From Metabacillus dongyingensis (GTDB lineage Bacteria; Bacillota; Bacilli; Bacillales; Bacillaceae), in contig NZ_CP082944.1 in assembly GCF_019933155.2 (NCBI RefSeq), positions 808,001 through 872,000 of the forward strand: 64,000 nucleotides of DNA, written 5' to 3'. Position numbers and translations under genes: made by a program. Below, in pieces: positions 34,863 to 44,378 of this stretch (its first letter is position 1; each line of letters begins with the position of its first letter). The notes below the pieces were generated by a model that made no database searches, was not told the origin of the DNA, and saw only the letters and a program-made list of their open reading frames with translations.

Positions 34863-34890
34863 AAAGCTCTGTACATGTACAGAGCTTTTT
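34863..34890. terminator. Bidirectional terminator
   Basis: AAAGCTCTGTACATGTACAG followed by AGCTTTTT is a perfect stem serving the RNase J gene and the convergent MFS gene. Confidence 0.85.
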
Positions 34891-36262
34891 ATTGTCTTTC
34901 AATCGGAATTTGTTCAATTTTGCCTAAAACCACAGTATAAAAGAGCAATCCAATTACTAAAACCGCCGCTGCAAGAACAAATGCTATATTAAAGGATCCT
35001 GTCTTATCAACGATGTACCCTGTCAGAAAAGTGGCAATGATCCCCCCGAATAAATTGTTCGAAAAGTTAACCATCGAGCTGAGGATAGCTGTAGTGCCCG
35101 GTGGTGAAAGCTTAGCTGCAATCGTCCATCCAACGGGGGCAGTAGCGGAAATACCAGCTAGTCCAATAGAAATAAAAAGCATAGACAGGATTGGATCCTT
35201 CGTGAAAATAGAAGCTAGAAATGTAAGGCCGACTGTCATTCCAATGATGATGATTCCCTTATAAACTTTGTTTGGAGCATAGCCTTTTCCAATGAAAAAA
35301 TCGACGAGCCATCCTCCCGCAATAATTCCTGAAAGAGCGGCAATCAGCCATGGAATGGCCGTATAAAGGGAGGAGGAAAGTAAATCAAGTTTAAACTGCT
35401 CCCTGAAAAAAGTCGGAAGCCAGAGCAGCAGCAAATTAAAGGTATAGCCATAACCAGTAAAGCCAATCATTAGTCCCCATACTTTCCTATTTTTAAAAAA
35501 GGTTTTTAATACACGAAGAACTTTGTAGGATGGTATATCTGCAAGATCCCCATACTTTTGAATGTAATTGATTTCTTCTTTTGAGATGCTCTTATGTGAA
35601 CGCGGTTCATCATAATATTTCCAGAAGATGATCGTAAAGATGACATTAATGACTCCAATCGTTAAAAAGGCCATTTTCCAATCATAAAGAGTAATCAAAA
35701 TTGCAACAAGCGGCCCTCCGATTACATTGGACAGTTTTGCTGATGAATCAAAAAGAGCGTTTGCGAGCCCTCGTTCATGAAAAGGGAACCAGTTGGCTGT
35801 AGCTTTTGCTGCTGCAGGAAAAGCGGATGAGCTCGTAATTCCTGTGAAAAAGCGGAGAATATAAAGAAGTAGTGTTCCTTGAACGAATACAATACTGATG
35901 GTTAAAATTGTCCAAAGGATCATGCCGATTCTCGTCACCCATCCGACTCCCCATTTATCGAGCATTCCGCCAATTGGAAGCTGCATAAGGGTATAAGCAT
36001 AGTTATAAATAGTGAAAACAAGTCCCATTTCAAATGCACTGAGGGAAAAAGCCTTCTGAAGTTCAGGTGCTGCTGCAGCTACTGCTACTCGGTCAAAATA
36101 ATTTAATATAATAAAACTGCTAAGGAGGGAGGAAATGGCCCATCTCGTGTTCTTGCCGTGAGGACGGATTATTTTTTCTGAATTGCTCAGGGACAGACAC
36201 CTGCCTTTCAGCTGAGGAATGGAATAAAAGGATTTCCTGCTTAAGGTTTCCTCTTTTGCCAT
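34889..36262 (-). CDS. MFS transporter, anion:cation symporter (ACS) type
   Basis: A protein of up to 457 residues with 12 helices. LNYFDRVAVAAAAPELQKAF in helix 1 and GGMLDKWGVGWVTRIGM after helix 2 are typical of ACS-family hexuronate, glucarate and related organic acid symporters. The start is uncertain: the first ~45 residues are hydrophilic and the ATG at 36262 lacks a strong ribosome site. No catabolic genes are adjacent, so the substrate is open. A minus-strand terminator lies about 55 bases upstream. Confidence 0.83.
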   Translation of the reverse strand: MAKEETLSRKSFYSIPQLKGRCLSLSNSEKIIRPHGKNTRWAISSLLSSFIILNYFDRVAVAAAAPELQKAFSLSAFEMGLVFTIYNYAYTLMQLPIGGMLDKWGVGWVTRIGMILWTILTISIVFVQGTLLLYILRFFTGITSSSAFPAAAKATANWFPFHERGLANALFDSSAKLSNVIGGPLVAILITLYDWKMAFLTIGVINVIFTIIFWKYYDEPRSHKSISKEEINYIQKYGDLADIPSYKVLRVLKTFFKNRKVWGLMIGFTGYGYTFNLLLLWLPTFFREQFKLDLLSSSLYTAIPWLIAALSGIIAGGWLVDFFIGKGYAPNKVYKGIIIIGMTVGLTFLASIFTKDPILSMLFISIGLAGISATAPVGWTIAAKLSPPGTTAILSSMVNFSNNLFGGIIATFLTGYIVDKTGSFNIAFVLAAAVLVIGLLFYTVVLGKIEQIPIERQ

Positions 36263-36316
36263 TCATCATTCTTACCGATAGGGATACACAAAAATAATTC
36301 TCTCAGAGAACGAAAA

Positions 36317-36341
36317 AGAGATGCACGGATGTGTATCTCTT
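36317..36341 (-). terminator. Minus-strand terminator before the ACS transporter
   Basis: AAGAGATGCAC and GTGTATCTCTT stem, followed on the minus strand by TTTTTC. It ends a transcript coming from the 36340-36480 side. Confidence 0.65.
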
Positions 36342-36480
36342 AAGAATTAATGGTTTGCTGCTTTCTATAGCTGCAGTTTGAAGTAAGCGAGTACATTTTC
36401 ATATTGCTCTTTATTGCCTCTGTTTTCGACCATTCACGCTGAAAAATATAAACATAGTATCGATAGCTTATAACTTCCAT
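36340..36480 (-). CDS. Possible 46-residue small protein
   Basis: An ATG-initiated minus-strand frame (MEVISYRYYVYIFQREWSKT ending TINS) whose stop falls exactly on the arm of a good terminator, an architecture typical of a small transcribed gene. The ribosome site is weak and no family is recognised. It could be a relic. Confidence 0.3.
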   Translation of the reverse strand: MEVISYRYYVYIFQREWSKTEAIKSNMKMYSLTSNCSYRKQQTINS

Positions 36481-36614
36481 TTTCCATACTTCATTTGGCC
36501 TTTGTCCAAAATCAACAAATAAAGCGCTTGATTATTGTATTTTTAGAACGTTGTGAAAATTGTCGAAAAAAAGTAAGATTATCTTGTGATTACAACTTCT
36601 ACAGGAGGTGTGCG

Positions 36615-37538
36615 TTGGCGATGGAAGCGATTACAAGGGATTTTTTCTTATTCTTATCCAAAAATAACTTACTTAATAATATTGCAAAGAAGCGCGGCGG
36701 CAGTTTTGCTGCTGGAAAAATTATTGGTGGAACAGATTTTCAAAGTTCCATCAAATTCATTAAACAGCTGAATGAGAGCGGCCTGCTGGTAACAGTCGAT
36801 CATCTTGGAGAATTCGTAGATTCAGAGGAAGTAACAAGAGAAAGAACAGCGGAATGCATCGAAACAATTGAATTGATCAGCAGGGAAAAGCTTGATTCAC
36901 AAGTATCTCTAAAGATGACATCCCTCGGTCTTGATATTGATCATAAGCTGGTCATTGAAAATATGACGAAAATCCTTGATACGGCGGAAAAACACAATGT
37001 TATGGTTACAATTGACATGGAGGATGAAGTCCGCTGTCAGGCTACTCTTGATATTTTCAGCCAGTTCAAAGCAAAGTACAGCTGCATCAGTACAGTCTTA
37101 CAGGCTTATTTATATCGTACAGAGAAGGATTTAAGAGACCTCGCGCAGTATAAGCCATTCCTGCGTCTCGTAAAGGGAGCATACAAAGAGTCTCCTGAGG
37201 TGGCTTTCCCTGAAAAGGCAGATGTTGATGAAAACTATAAAAAGCTGATTGAGCAAAGTCTGCTTAATGGCAACTATACTGCCATCGCGTCTCATGATGA
37301 CCAAATCATCGAATATACAAAAATGCTGGCTAAAAAGCATAACATTCCTAACACCATGTTTGAATTCCAAATGCTTTACGGAATGAGAAGCAAAACGCAA
37401 TTGGAGCTTGTCAAACAAGGATACAAAATGCGTGTCTATGTACCATATGGCCTTGACTGGTATGGATACTTCATGAGAAGACTTGCCGAAAGACCTTCTA
37501 ATATTGCATTTGCATTCAAAGGCATGGTGAAAAGTTAA
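36615..37538 (+). CDS. putB: Proline dehydrogenase
   Basis: A 307-residue FAD enzyme oxidising proline to pyrroline-5-carboxylate. Signatures: [13 protein letters not shown] near residue 115, [16 protein letters not shown] near residue 190, and the C-terminal substrate motif [20 protein letters not shown] with the paired arginines. TTG 36615 is preferred since AGGAGG at 36602-36607 is well spaced; ATG 36621 is also possible. First gene of putB-putC-putP, with putR after it, the order known from B. subtilis. Proline-responsive activation by PutR is expected. Confidence 0.93.
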   Translation: MAMEAITRDFFLFLSKNNLLNNIAKKRGGSFAAGKIIGGTDFQSSIKFIKQLNESGLLVTVDHLGEFVDSEEVTRERTAECIETIELISREKLDSQVSLKMTSLGLDIDHKLVIENMTKILDTAEKHNVMVTIDMEDEVRCQATLDIFSQFKAKYSCISTVLQAYLYRTEKDLRDLAQYKPFLRLVKGAYKESPEVAFPEKADVDENYKKLIEQSLLNGNYTAIASHDDQIIEYTKMLAKKHNIPNTMFEFQMLYGMRSKTQLELVKQGYKMRVYVPYGLDWYGYFMRRLAERPSNIAFAFKGMVKS

Positions 37539-37575
37539 GTTTTTTAAAAAAATTATTCTTAAGGAGCGATTTCTA

Positions 37576-39117
37576 ATGATTCCATACAAACACGAACCAT
37601 TCACTGATTTCACAAACGAGGAAAACAAAAAAGCCTACCAGGAAGCTCTTCAAAAAGTAGAAGGCTATTTAGGACAGGACTATCCTTTATATATCGGGGC
37701 AGAAAAGGTAACGACAGATGATAAAATTGTGTCTTATAACCCTGCTGATAAAGAAGAAGTGATCGGCCGTGTATCAAAAGCAAACCGCGACCATGCAGAA
37801 AAAGCGATGCAGGAGGCTTCTGCTGCGTTTGAAAGCTGGAAAAAAGTAAAGCCTGAAATCCGTGCTGATGTCCTATTCAAAGCCGCTGCCATCATCCGCC
37901 GCCGCAAACATGAATTTTCAGCCCTTTTAACTAAAGAAGCAGGAAAACCATGGAACGAGGCTGATGCTGATACTGCTGAAGCAATTGACTTCCTTGAGTT
38001 TTATGCACGTCAAATGCTGAAGCTAAAAGATGGAGTTCCTGTAGAAAGCCGCCCGGGCGAATATAACCGCTATGACTATATTCCATTAGGCGTCGGCATC
38101 ATCATTTCACCTTGGAACTTCCCGTTTGCTATTATGGCGGGTACTGCTGTTGCTGCAATCGTAACAGGCAACACGATCCTATTAAAACCGGCTTCAACTA
38201 CACCTATCGTTGCTGCTAAGTTTGTAGAAGTCATGATGGAAGCCGGACTTCCTTCAGGCGTTCTGAACTTTGTTCCTGGAAGCGGAGCGGAAGTGGGAGA
38301 CTACCTTGTTGACCATCCAAAAACTCGTTTTATCTCATTCACTGGCTCTCGCGATGTAGGCCTTCGCATCTTTAACCGTGCTTCACAGCTGAATGACGGC
38401 CAAATCTGGCTGAAGCGCGTGATCGCTGAAATGGGCGGTAAAGATACAATTGTAGTAGATAAAGAGGCAGACCTTGAGCTTGCAGCTCAATCGATCGTAA
38501 AATCAGCATTCGGTTTCTCAGGACAAAAATGCTCGGCTTGTTCCCGCGCAGTTATCGTAGAAGATGTTTACGATCAGGTCTTAAACCGCGCTGTTGAATT
38601 AACAAAACAATTAACAGTCGGCAATCCAACGGAAAATCATTTCATGGGACCTGTTATCGACCAGGCTGCTTTTGACAAAATCATGAGCTATGTTGAAATC
38701 GGGAAAGAAGAAGGACGCATCCTTGCAGGCGGAGAAGGAGACAGCTCAAAAGGCTACTTCGTGCAGCCGACAATTGTTGCTGATGTTGATCCAAAAGCAC
38801 GTTTAATGCAGGAAGAAATCTTTGGACCGGTTGTTGCGTTTGCAAAAGCAAAAGATTTTGACGAAGCACTTGAAATTGCCAACAATACAGAGTATGGTTT
38901 AACAGGTGCTGTCATTACGACAAACCGCTCTAACATGGAAAAAGCACGTGAAGACTTCCATGTCGGAAATCTGTACTTCAACCGCGGATGTACTGGCGCA
39001 ATCGTAGGCTATCAGCCATTCGGCGGATTCAACATGTCAGGAACTGATTCTAAAGCAGGCGGACCTGATTATCTTCAGCTTCATATGCAGGCTAAAACAA
39101 CATCTGAAACATTTTAA
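37576..39117 (+). CDS. putC: Delta-1-pyrroline-5-carboxylate dehydrogenase, proline-linked
   Basis: A 513-residue aldehyde dehydrogenase oxidising glutamate semialdehyde to glutamate with NAD. It has the cofactor fold ([19 protein letters not shown]), catalytic Glu in [10 protein letters not shown], and catalytic Cys in [19 protein letters not shown] precedes the ATG, 37 bases after putB. It is closely similar to the rocA product at 48889; the two serve proline and arginine routes respectively. Confidence 0.94.
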   Translation: MIPYKHEPFTDFTNEENKKAYQEALQKVEGYLGQDYPLYIGAEKVTTDDKIVSYNPADKEEVIGRVSKANRDHAEKAMQEASAAFESWKKVKPEIRADVLFKAAAIIRRRKHEFSALLTKEAGKPWNEADADTAEAIDFLEFYARQMLKLKDGVPVESRPGEYNRYDYIPLGVGIIISPWNFPFAIMAGTAVAAIVTGNTILLKPASTTPIVAAKFVEVMMEAGLPSGVLNFVPGSGAEVGDYLVDHPKTRFISFTGSRDVGLRIFNRASQLNDGQIWLKRVIAEMGGKDTIVVDKEADLELAAQSIVKSAFGFSGQKCSACSRAVIVEDVYDQVLNRAVELTKQLTVGNPTENHFMGPVIDQAAFDKIMSYVEIGKEEGRILAGGEGDSSKGYFVQPTIVADVDPKARLMQEEIFGPVVAFAKAKDFDEALEIANNTEYGLTGAVITTNRSNMEKAREDFHVGNLYFNRGCTGAIVGYQPFGGFNMSGTDSKAGGPDYLQLHMQAKTTSETF

Positions 39118-39274
39118 TAGATAAGAATCAGAGATTCAAAGAGATGCGGTTCATATGCATTCTTACTTTATTCATGTAAGACAACTCCAGATTCAATTTG
39201 AGGAAGTGACAAAACAGGTTGCTTCCTCTTTTTAAAAAAATATAAATATTTTTGGTTCTGAAAGGGGTTCCTCT

Positions 39275-40744
39275 ATGATTGATTACGCATTGGTATTATC
39301 TATAAGCATTTATATGGCGGGCATGCTTATTATCGGTTATTTCGCCTACAAGAAAACGTCAAATCTAAGTGATTACATGCTAGGAGACCGCGGTCTCGGA
39401 CCTGCTGTTACGGCTTTAAGCGCTGGTGCAGCAGATATGAGCGGATGGCTGTTGATGGGACTGCCGGGAGCTATGTTTGCAACTGGACTCAGCTCCATAT
39501 GGATCGTCATCGGTTTAACGCTTGGTGCTTATGCCAACTGGCTTTATGTTGCACCTAGATTAAGAACGTATACGGAAGTGGCGAATAACTCGATTACCAT
39601 TCCGGCTTTCCTGGAAAATCGATTTGGAGAAGGATCACGGATTCTAAGACTCATCTCAGCTTTAGTTATCTTAATATTCTTTACTTTCTATGTATCATCT
39701 GGGATGGTATCCGGGGGTGTTTTATTCCAAAGTACATTTGGCCTTGATTATCATGCTGGATTATGGATTTTAACCGGGGTTGTTGTTGCCTACACATTGT
39801 TTGGAGGATTCCTTGCAGTGAGCTGGACAGACTTTGTTCAGGGAATCATCATGGTTGTTGCCTTGGTTCTAGTACCTATTGTTACTCTTTTTCATGTTGG
39901 CGGTTTTGGACCTTCTATTGATACACCACGCTCGATTGACCCTGCACTTTTAAATATTTTTACTGGTACGAGCCTTGTAGGAGTTATTTCATTATTTGCC
40001 TGGGGACTTGGCTATTTTGGCCAGCCGCATATCATTGTCCGCTTTATGGCGATTAATTCTGTAAAAGAAATCAAAAAAGCACGTAATATCGGGATGGGCT
40101 GGATGATATTCTCGAGTGTCGGTGCGATGCTGACAGGATTCATCGGCATCACTTATTTTTCACAAAATGACATGAAGTTAGACGATCCGGAAACGGTTTT
40201 CATCGTTTTGGGAGAAGTACTGTTCCACCCATTTATTACAGGGTTTTTGATTTCAGCTATTCTCGCAGCGATTATGAGCACGATTTCTTCCCAGCTGCTT
40301 GTAACAGCAAGCTCTTTAACAGAGGATATTTACAAAACGTTCTTCAGACGCTCTGCTTCAGATAAAGAGCTTGTCTTTTTAGGCAGATTTTCCGTTCTGC
40401 TTATCTCGGTCATTGCCCTTATTCTTTCTTGGGAGAAAAACGACACGATCCTTGGACTTGTCGGCTATGCATGGGCTGGATTCGGTTCATCTTTTGGACC
40501 GCTGATTCTGCTCAGTCTCTTCTGGAAGCGAATGACGAAATGGGGAGCACTGGCAGGGATGGTCGTAGGTGCCGCAACGGTTATCTTCTGGTCGATGGCA
40601 GGCCTTTCAGATACTCTTTATGAAATGATCCCTGGTTTTGCAGCAAGCTTACTTGCTATTATTGTGGTCAGTCTGCTTACTGCTAAGCCTTCTAAAGAAG
40701 TAGAAGCTCAATTTGAAGAGTTTGAGAAAATTATAAAAGAATAA
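39275..40744 (+). CDS. putP: Sodium/proline symporter
   Basis: A 489-residue, 13-helix transporter of the SSS family. It begins MIDYALVLSISIYMAGMLII, with GDRGLGPAVTALSAGAADMS (Na+ and proline site of helix 2) and GYFGQPHIIVRFMAI near residue 250, both typical of PutP/OpuE. It is separated from putC by about 160 bases, so an extra promoter is possible. It supplies external proline to PutB/PutC. A GC-rich terminator follows. Confidence 0.94.
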   Translation: MIDYALVLSISIYMAGMLIIGYFAYKKTSNLSDYMLGDRGLGPAVTALSAGAADMSGWLLMGLPGAMFATGLSSIWIVIGLTLGAYANWLYVAPRLRTYTEVANNSITIPAFLENRFGEGSRILRLISALVILIFFTFYVSSGMVSGGVLFQSTFGLDYHAGLWILTGVVVAYTLFGGFLAVSWTDFVQGIIMVVALVLVPIVTLFHVGGFGPSIDTPRSIDPALLNIFTGTSLVGVISLFAWGLGYFGQPHIIVRFMAINSVKEIKKARNIGMGWMIFSSVGAMLTGFIGITYFSQNDMKLDDPETVFIVLGEVLFHPFITGFLISAILAAIMSTISSQLLVTASSLTEDIYKTFFRRSASDKELVFLGRFSVLLISVIALILSWEKNDTILGLVGYAWAGFGSSFGPLILLSLFWKRMTKWGALAGMVVGAATVIFWSMAGLSDTLYEMIPGFAASLLAIIVVSLLTAKPSKEVEAQFEEFEKIIKE

Positions 40745-40751
40745 GACTTGA

Positions 40752-40778
40752 AGGGCCGGGTTTTCCCGGTCCTTTTTT
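40752..40778 (+). terminator. putP terminator
   Basis: AGGGCCGGG and CCCGGTCCT with a TTTTTT tail. Confidence 0.85.
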
Positions 40779-40901
40779 CATTTGCTGACAAATCCAGAAA
40801 TGACTTATTTTTGATATCAAATGCTGCCGCTATTCCCTAACTGCCGATAAAAGTATTATAATTAGGTTCATCATTTATATCTGTAGCAGGAGGGGCCATA
40901 T

Positions 40902-42122
40902 ATGTTGCTTGAAAAAATTCTGACACTGACAAACATTAACGATATTACAGATATGGTCAGCACTTATTTAAAAAAACCAGTAGTCATTGAAAATGATCAA
41001 TTCTCGTTGCTTGCCTACAGCTCTTATTACATAGACCATTTCGATCAAGCCAATCAGCAGACCATTTTTACAAAGCATTGGCCAATTCCAATTCTTGAGA
41101 AATTCATGGATGAAGGCATTGTCGATCAGCTAAAAACAATTCCCCATCCGTTTCGGGTAAAACAGATAAAAGAAATCGGCTTAAATCAAAGGGTTGTTGT
41201 AAGCGCAATCTACAGGGAACAGGTTTTTGGCTATATATGGGTTCAGGAAACAGAAACTATGACAGATTCAGATCTGAAATTCCTGCATGAAGTTTCGCAT
41301 CATATCGGCAAACTTCTTTATCAGAAAAATCAGATCAGCCTTAGAGAGAATGAAGAAAAAAATGAGTTCTATAAAAAAATCATCGGTGAGGCGTTCCAGA
41401 CGGAAAATCAGATCAAGTGGGAAGCAGCTAATCACAGTATCCTGATTCCCGAACCGTTTCTTGTTAATATTTTTACCATTTCTCAAAATGATGAAGAATT
41501 GTTTGAAGAAGTAACAGAAACAGTTCGATTATTTGCAAATGCCTTAAATCATTTGTCCCATGTGTTTACGGAACAGCTGAAGATTGTCGTCATAATCGGG
41601 AGCAATACAAAAGGCTTAAGCCAGCTTTCGGAAAGCGCAGAGGAATTAACGAGTACGGTCCTCTCCCAATTTAATGGCCGAAAGGTGTATGCCGGCATTG
41701 GAAATGAGTATTCGTCAATTCTTCAATTAAAGAAATCTTATCTTGAAGCGCTTGAAGTAATCAATGCAGCCAAATTTATCGGAACACCTGAAAAGCTTCC
41801 TTTCATATACAGCAAGCTCGGAATTTTCCGTTATCTCGAAACGATCTCCAAGCACCATGGGATGACAGGCTACAACAATAAAAATCTTCAGATTCTGCAA
41901 AAAAAGGATCAGGAAAGCCAGACAAGATTACTTCAAACGCTTGAAATCTATCTTCTTAACAACTGCCGCATCAAACCGACAGCCGAACAGCTGTTTATAC
42001 ACACAAACACGTTAAAATACAGAATCAATCAAATTGCTGATCTTACCTCCATTGATTTCGATGATTTTCATGCGCGCATCCAGCTTTATATTGATTTACA
42101 GCTCATTAAGCAGGAAAGCTAA
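40902..42122 (+). CDS. putR: PutR/PucR-family transcriptional activator
   Basis: A 406-residue regulator. A GAF-like N-terminal sensor (about residues 20-150) leads to a central domain and a C-terminal PucR-type helix-turn-helix ([20 protein letters not shown]). It sits directly after putP, as putR does in B. subtilis, where PutR activates the put genes in response to proline. GGAGGGG precedes the ATG. Operator sites were not identified here with confidence. Confidence 0.88.
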   Translation: MLLEKILTLTNINDITDMVSTYLKKPVVIENDQFSLLAYSSYYIDHFDQANQQTIFTKHWPIPILEKFMDEGIVDQLKTIPHPFRVKQIKEIGLNQRVVVSAIYREQVFGYIWVQETETMTDSDLKFLHEVSHHIGKLLYQKNQISLRENEEKNEFYKKIIGEAFQTENQIKWEAANHSILIPEPFLVNIFTISQNDEELFEEVTETVRLFANALNHLSHVFTEQLKIVVIIGSNTKGLSQLSESAEELTSTVLSQFNGRKVYAGIGNEYSSILQLKKSYLEALEVINAAKFIGTPEKLPFIYSKLGIFRYLETISKHHGMTGYNNKNLQILQKKDQESQTRLLQTLEIYLLNNCRIKPTAEQLFIHTNTLKYRINQIADLTSIDFDDFHARIQLYIDLQLIKQES

Positions 42123-42171
42123 TTCGTCTGAAAGAGCTCCCTGCTTTTTCAGGTGCATAAAGGGGTGGCAA

Positions 42172-42498
42172 ATGTTTTACACAATCTGTTTATTCTTGCT
42201 GGCAGGCCTTGCTGAAATTGGAGGAGGATATTTAATTTGGCTCTGGCTTCGGGAAGGAAAACCCATTTATTGGGGAGTTTTTGGAGGTTTATCTTTAGCT
42301 TTTTATGGAGTCATTGCTGCTATGCAGACTTTCCCTTCTTTTGGAAGGGTGTACGCTGCATATGGAGGTATTTTTATTGTGCTTTCAGTTCTGTGGGGAT
42401 GGGGAGTTGACCGGAAAACACCTGATTTCTATGATATATTTGGTGCAATCATTTGTCTTGCCGGAGTGTCAGTTATGCTATTTGGGCCAAGAAATTAA
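42172..42498 (+). CDS. YnfA/UPF0060 small membrane protein
   Basis: A 108-residue four-helix membrane protein ([58 protein letters not shown]) typical of UPF0060/YnfA, a relative of the small multidrug resistance family. AGGGGTGG precedes ATG 42172; the longer in-frame form overlaps putR and is rejected. Transport role is unproven. Confidence 0.88.
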   Translation: MFYTICLFLLAGLAEIGGGYLIWLWLREGKPIYWGVFGGLSLAFYGVIAAMQTFPSFGRVYAAYGGIFIVLSVLWGWGVDRKTPDFYDIFGAIICLAGVSVMLFGPRN

Positions 42499-42522
42499 GC
42501 ACCTCGAGAGGTGCTTAATTTC
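42491..42522. terminator. Bidirectional terminator
   Basis: GAAATTAAGCACCTC (42491-42505) and GAGGTGCTTAATTTC (42508-42522) form a perfect 15-bp stem overlapping the ynfA-like 3' end. Confidence 0.88.
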
Positions 42523-42523
42523 A

Positions 42524-42991
42524 TTAGATTTTTGAATCAACGTCTGATGTATCAACCTGATCGCCAAACCATTCAACAAGCTTTTGTTTAGCCTGATCCT
42601 TTATATCCTGATCAATGTACATGGCTACTTGCAAAAGTGCCAGGCCGAGAGCTCCAAGGTCATCTGTGTAGCCGACGCCGACAGCTAAGTCGGGAATGAG
42701 ATCAAGCGGCAAAATGAAATAGCCGAGGGCGCCAATAATAATCGCTTTTGTTTTTGCCGGCACTTCCGGTTTTTGAAGCGTAAAATATAAAAGCAGCACG
42801 GCATAAACAACTGAGGATCCTGCTTTTTTTCCATACTTCTTTAATTTGCTCCAGAATTTCGTCTCTGAATAGTGTTTTTCAGATTCCTTCAATTGCTCGT
42901 ATGTTTCCTGTTCCTGCTTTGATGGCACGTATTTCACCTGCTTTTCATAAGGTTTAAGTAAATTTTTGCATTGATTGGCAAGCGGAAACAC
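42524..42991 (-). CDS. YkvA-like DUF1232 membrane protein
   Basis: A protein of up to 155 residues. The DUF1232 core is IIIGALGYFILPLDLIPDLA near residue 90, with the following GYTDDLGAL turn, in a two-helix membrane context. The N-terminal ~70 residues are charged. The GTG at 42991 is the longest start but has no clear ribosome site, and the region just upstream is occupied by the hairpin repeat copy B, so the native start or promoter may have been altered. Function unknown. Confidence 0.72.
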   Translation of the reverse strand: MFPLANQCKNLLKPYEKQVKYVPSKQEQETYEQLKESEKHYSETKFWSKLKKYGKKAGSSVVYAVLLLYFTLQKPEVPAKTKAIIIGALGYFILPLDLIPDLAVGVGYTDDLGALGLALLQVAMYIDQDIKDQAKQKLVEWFGDQVDTSDVDSKI

Positions 42992-43042
42992 CTAGATCCT
43001 TGGTCAGCACGGCTCAGTCAAAAAAAGTCAGATATTTCTCTG

Positions 43043-43201
43043 CCTGTCGGAGCCGGACAGTCGGTTCCGCTTTTCTAAGATGTCTAGCTTCACCTCCTAA
43101 CTCCTCGGCCAGAACAAATTCCCCGAAAAAGGCAAACCCGGCCTTTTCCGGTGAATTCTTATCTGTCTGTCGGAGCTGAACAGTCGGTTCCGCTTTTCTA
43201 G
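43043..43201. repeat. Dispersed palindromic hairpin repeat, copy B with extra tail
   Basis: It shares CTCCTCGGCCAGAACAAAT and the end CGGTTCCGCTTTTCTA with copy A. The inner stem is AATTCCCCGAAAAAGGC against GCCTTTTCCGGTGAATT, differing from copy A on both sides. A second copy of the tail (TGTCGGAGCCGGACAGTCGG followed by TTCCGCTTTTCTA) lies at about 43045-43077, so one and a part elements are joined. Confidence 0.75.
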
Positions 43202-43417
43202 TATACCGTACCATTATTTTACTACAATCTCTGCCCTTCATGTTAAGACTTCGATACTTAATATAAGCTGATAAACAAAATGGTAAAGAACTCCTGAATA
43301 TTGTACATTGTTCACAAAAAATCCATTCTGACTGGTTTGGCTGGATAGTTTTACAGGGGATATGATAAAAGAAAGGGGAAAACTAAGAAAAACCGGAACG
43401 CAGGAGGGATCTCAAAA

Positions 43418-44101
43418 ATGTTTTTTCATCCAATGGATATTTTGATTTTTGCGGCATTTGGACTGGCGCTTTGGGCGCAGTTTAAAGTGAAAAGTAATTT
43501 TAATACATGGTCAAAAGTTCAGGCTTCTTCAGGAATGACCGGAATGGAAGTTGCAAGGAGAATTTTAGACCACAACGGCCTTCATCATGTTCCGGTAGAA
43601 CCTGTTAGAGGAAAGCTGTCGGATCACTATGATCCTTTAAAAAAAGCTGTGCGGTTATCTGAACAGGTTTATTACGGAAACTCCATTGCCTCAATCTCAA
43701 TTGCTTCACACGAAGTGGGTCACGCCATTCAGCACAAAGAATCCTATGGGGCTTTAACCTTAAGGCACAAAATGTTCCCGGTCGTGAATATTTCCTCAGG
43801 TATTGCTCCCTTTTTGCTTATAGGAGGCTTTTTATTAGGATCCTTCAATCTAATCGGTCTTGGAATTATCTTTTTTTCAGCTGCAGTGGCCTTTCAATTA
43901 GTCACACTGCCTGTAGAATTCAACGCCAGCAGAAGAGCAAAGGATTTTATCATTGCAGAAGGAATCATCCGCAATGAAGAAGAGCGCGGCGTAAACAAAG
44001 TTCTTGGGGCAGCAGCGCTGACATATGTAGCAGCAGCTCTCATTTCACTGTTTGAATTGCTGAAGTTTATTATGATCTTCAGCCAGGGGCGGGAAGAGTA
44101 G
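43418..44101 (+). CDS. YugP-like zinc metallopeptidase
   Basis: A 227-residue membrane peptidase. The zinc motif SHEVGHAIQH is near residue 95, flanked by an N-terminal helix (MDILIFAAFGLALWAQF) and three helices afterwards. The third ligand is probably the Glu in PVEFNASRRA. This is the DUF2268/YugP family, widespread in Firmicutes, with unknown substrates. CAGGAGGG precedes the ATG. Monocistronic with a good terminator. Confidence 0.9.
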   Translation: MFFHPMDILIFAAFGLALWAQFKVKSNFNTWSKVQASSGMTGMEVARRILDHNGLHHVPVEPVRGKLSDHYDPLKKAVRLSEQVYYGNSIASISIASHEVGHAIQHKESYGALTLRHKMFPVVNISSGIAPFLLIGGFLLGSFNLIGLGIIFFSAAVAFQLVTLPVEFNASRRAKDFIIAEGIIRNEEERGVNKVLGAAALTYVAAALISLFELLKFIMIFSQGREE

Positions 44102-44102
44102 A

Positions 44103-44148
44103 AAAAGACAGCTAACTCATAATTTTGAGCCAGCTGTCTTTTTTTGCT
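44103..44148 (+). terminator. Terminator of the YugP-like gene
   Basis: AAAAAGACAGCT and AGCTGTCTTTTTTT stem. Confidence 0.85.
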
Positions 44149-44378
44149 GAAAGTGGAAAGAGGAATTAACAGAACTTGACGCTAAAAAATGCATACCGCC
44201 TTTTGGTGTTTACCAGCAACTGATACAATAAATTTATTCATTACGACACTCGCAAGAAGACTCGGAAACCCGGAAAAATCTTATTCTTCCCGGCAGTGAT
44301 GCTGTTGTTGCAATTTAATGAACTGCGGACCATTATAAAAAGGATATAGAAAACCTTGGAGTAACAGGAGGAAAAAAA

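Noticed and set aside
43014-43241. 75-codon minus-strand frame
   Set aside because: It is produced by the repeated tails of the hairpin element.
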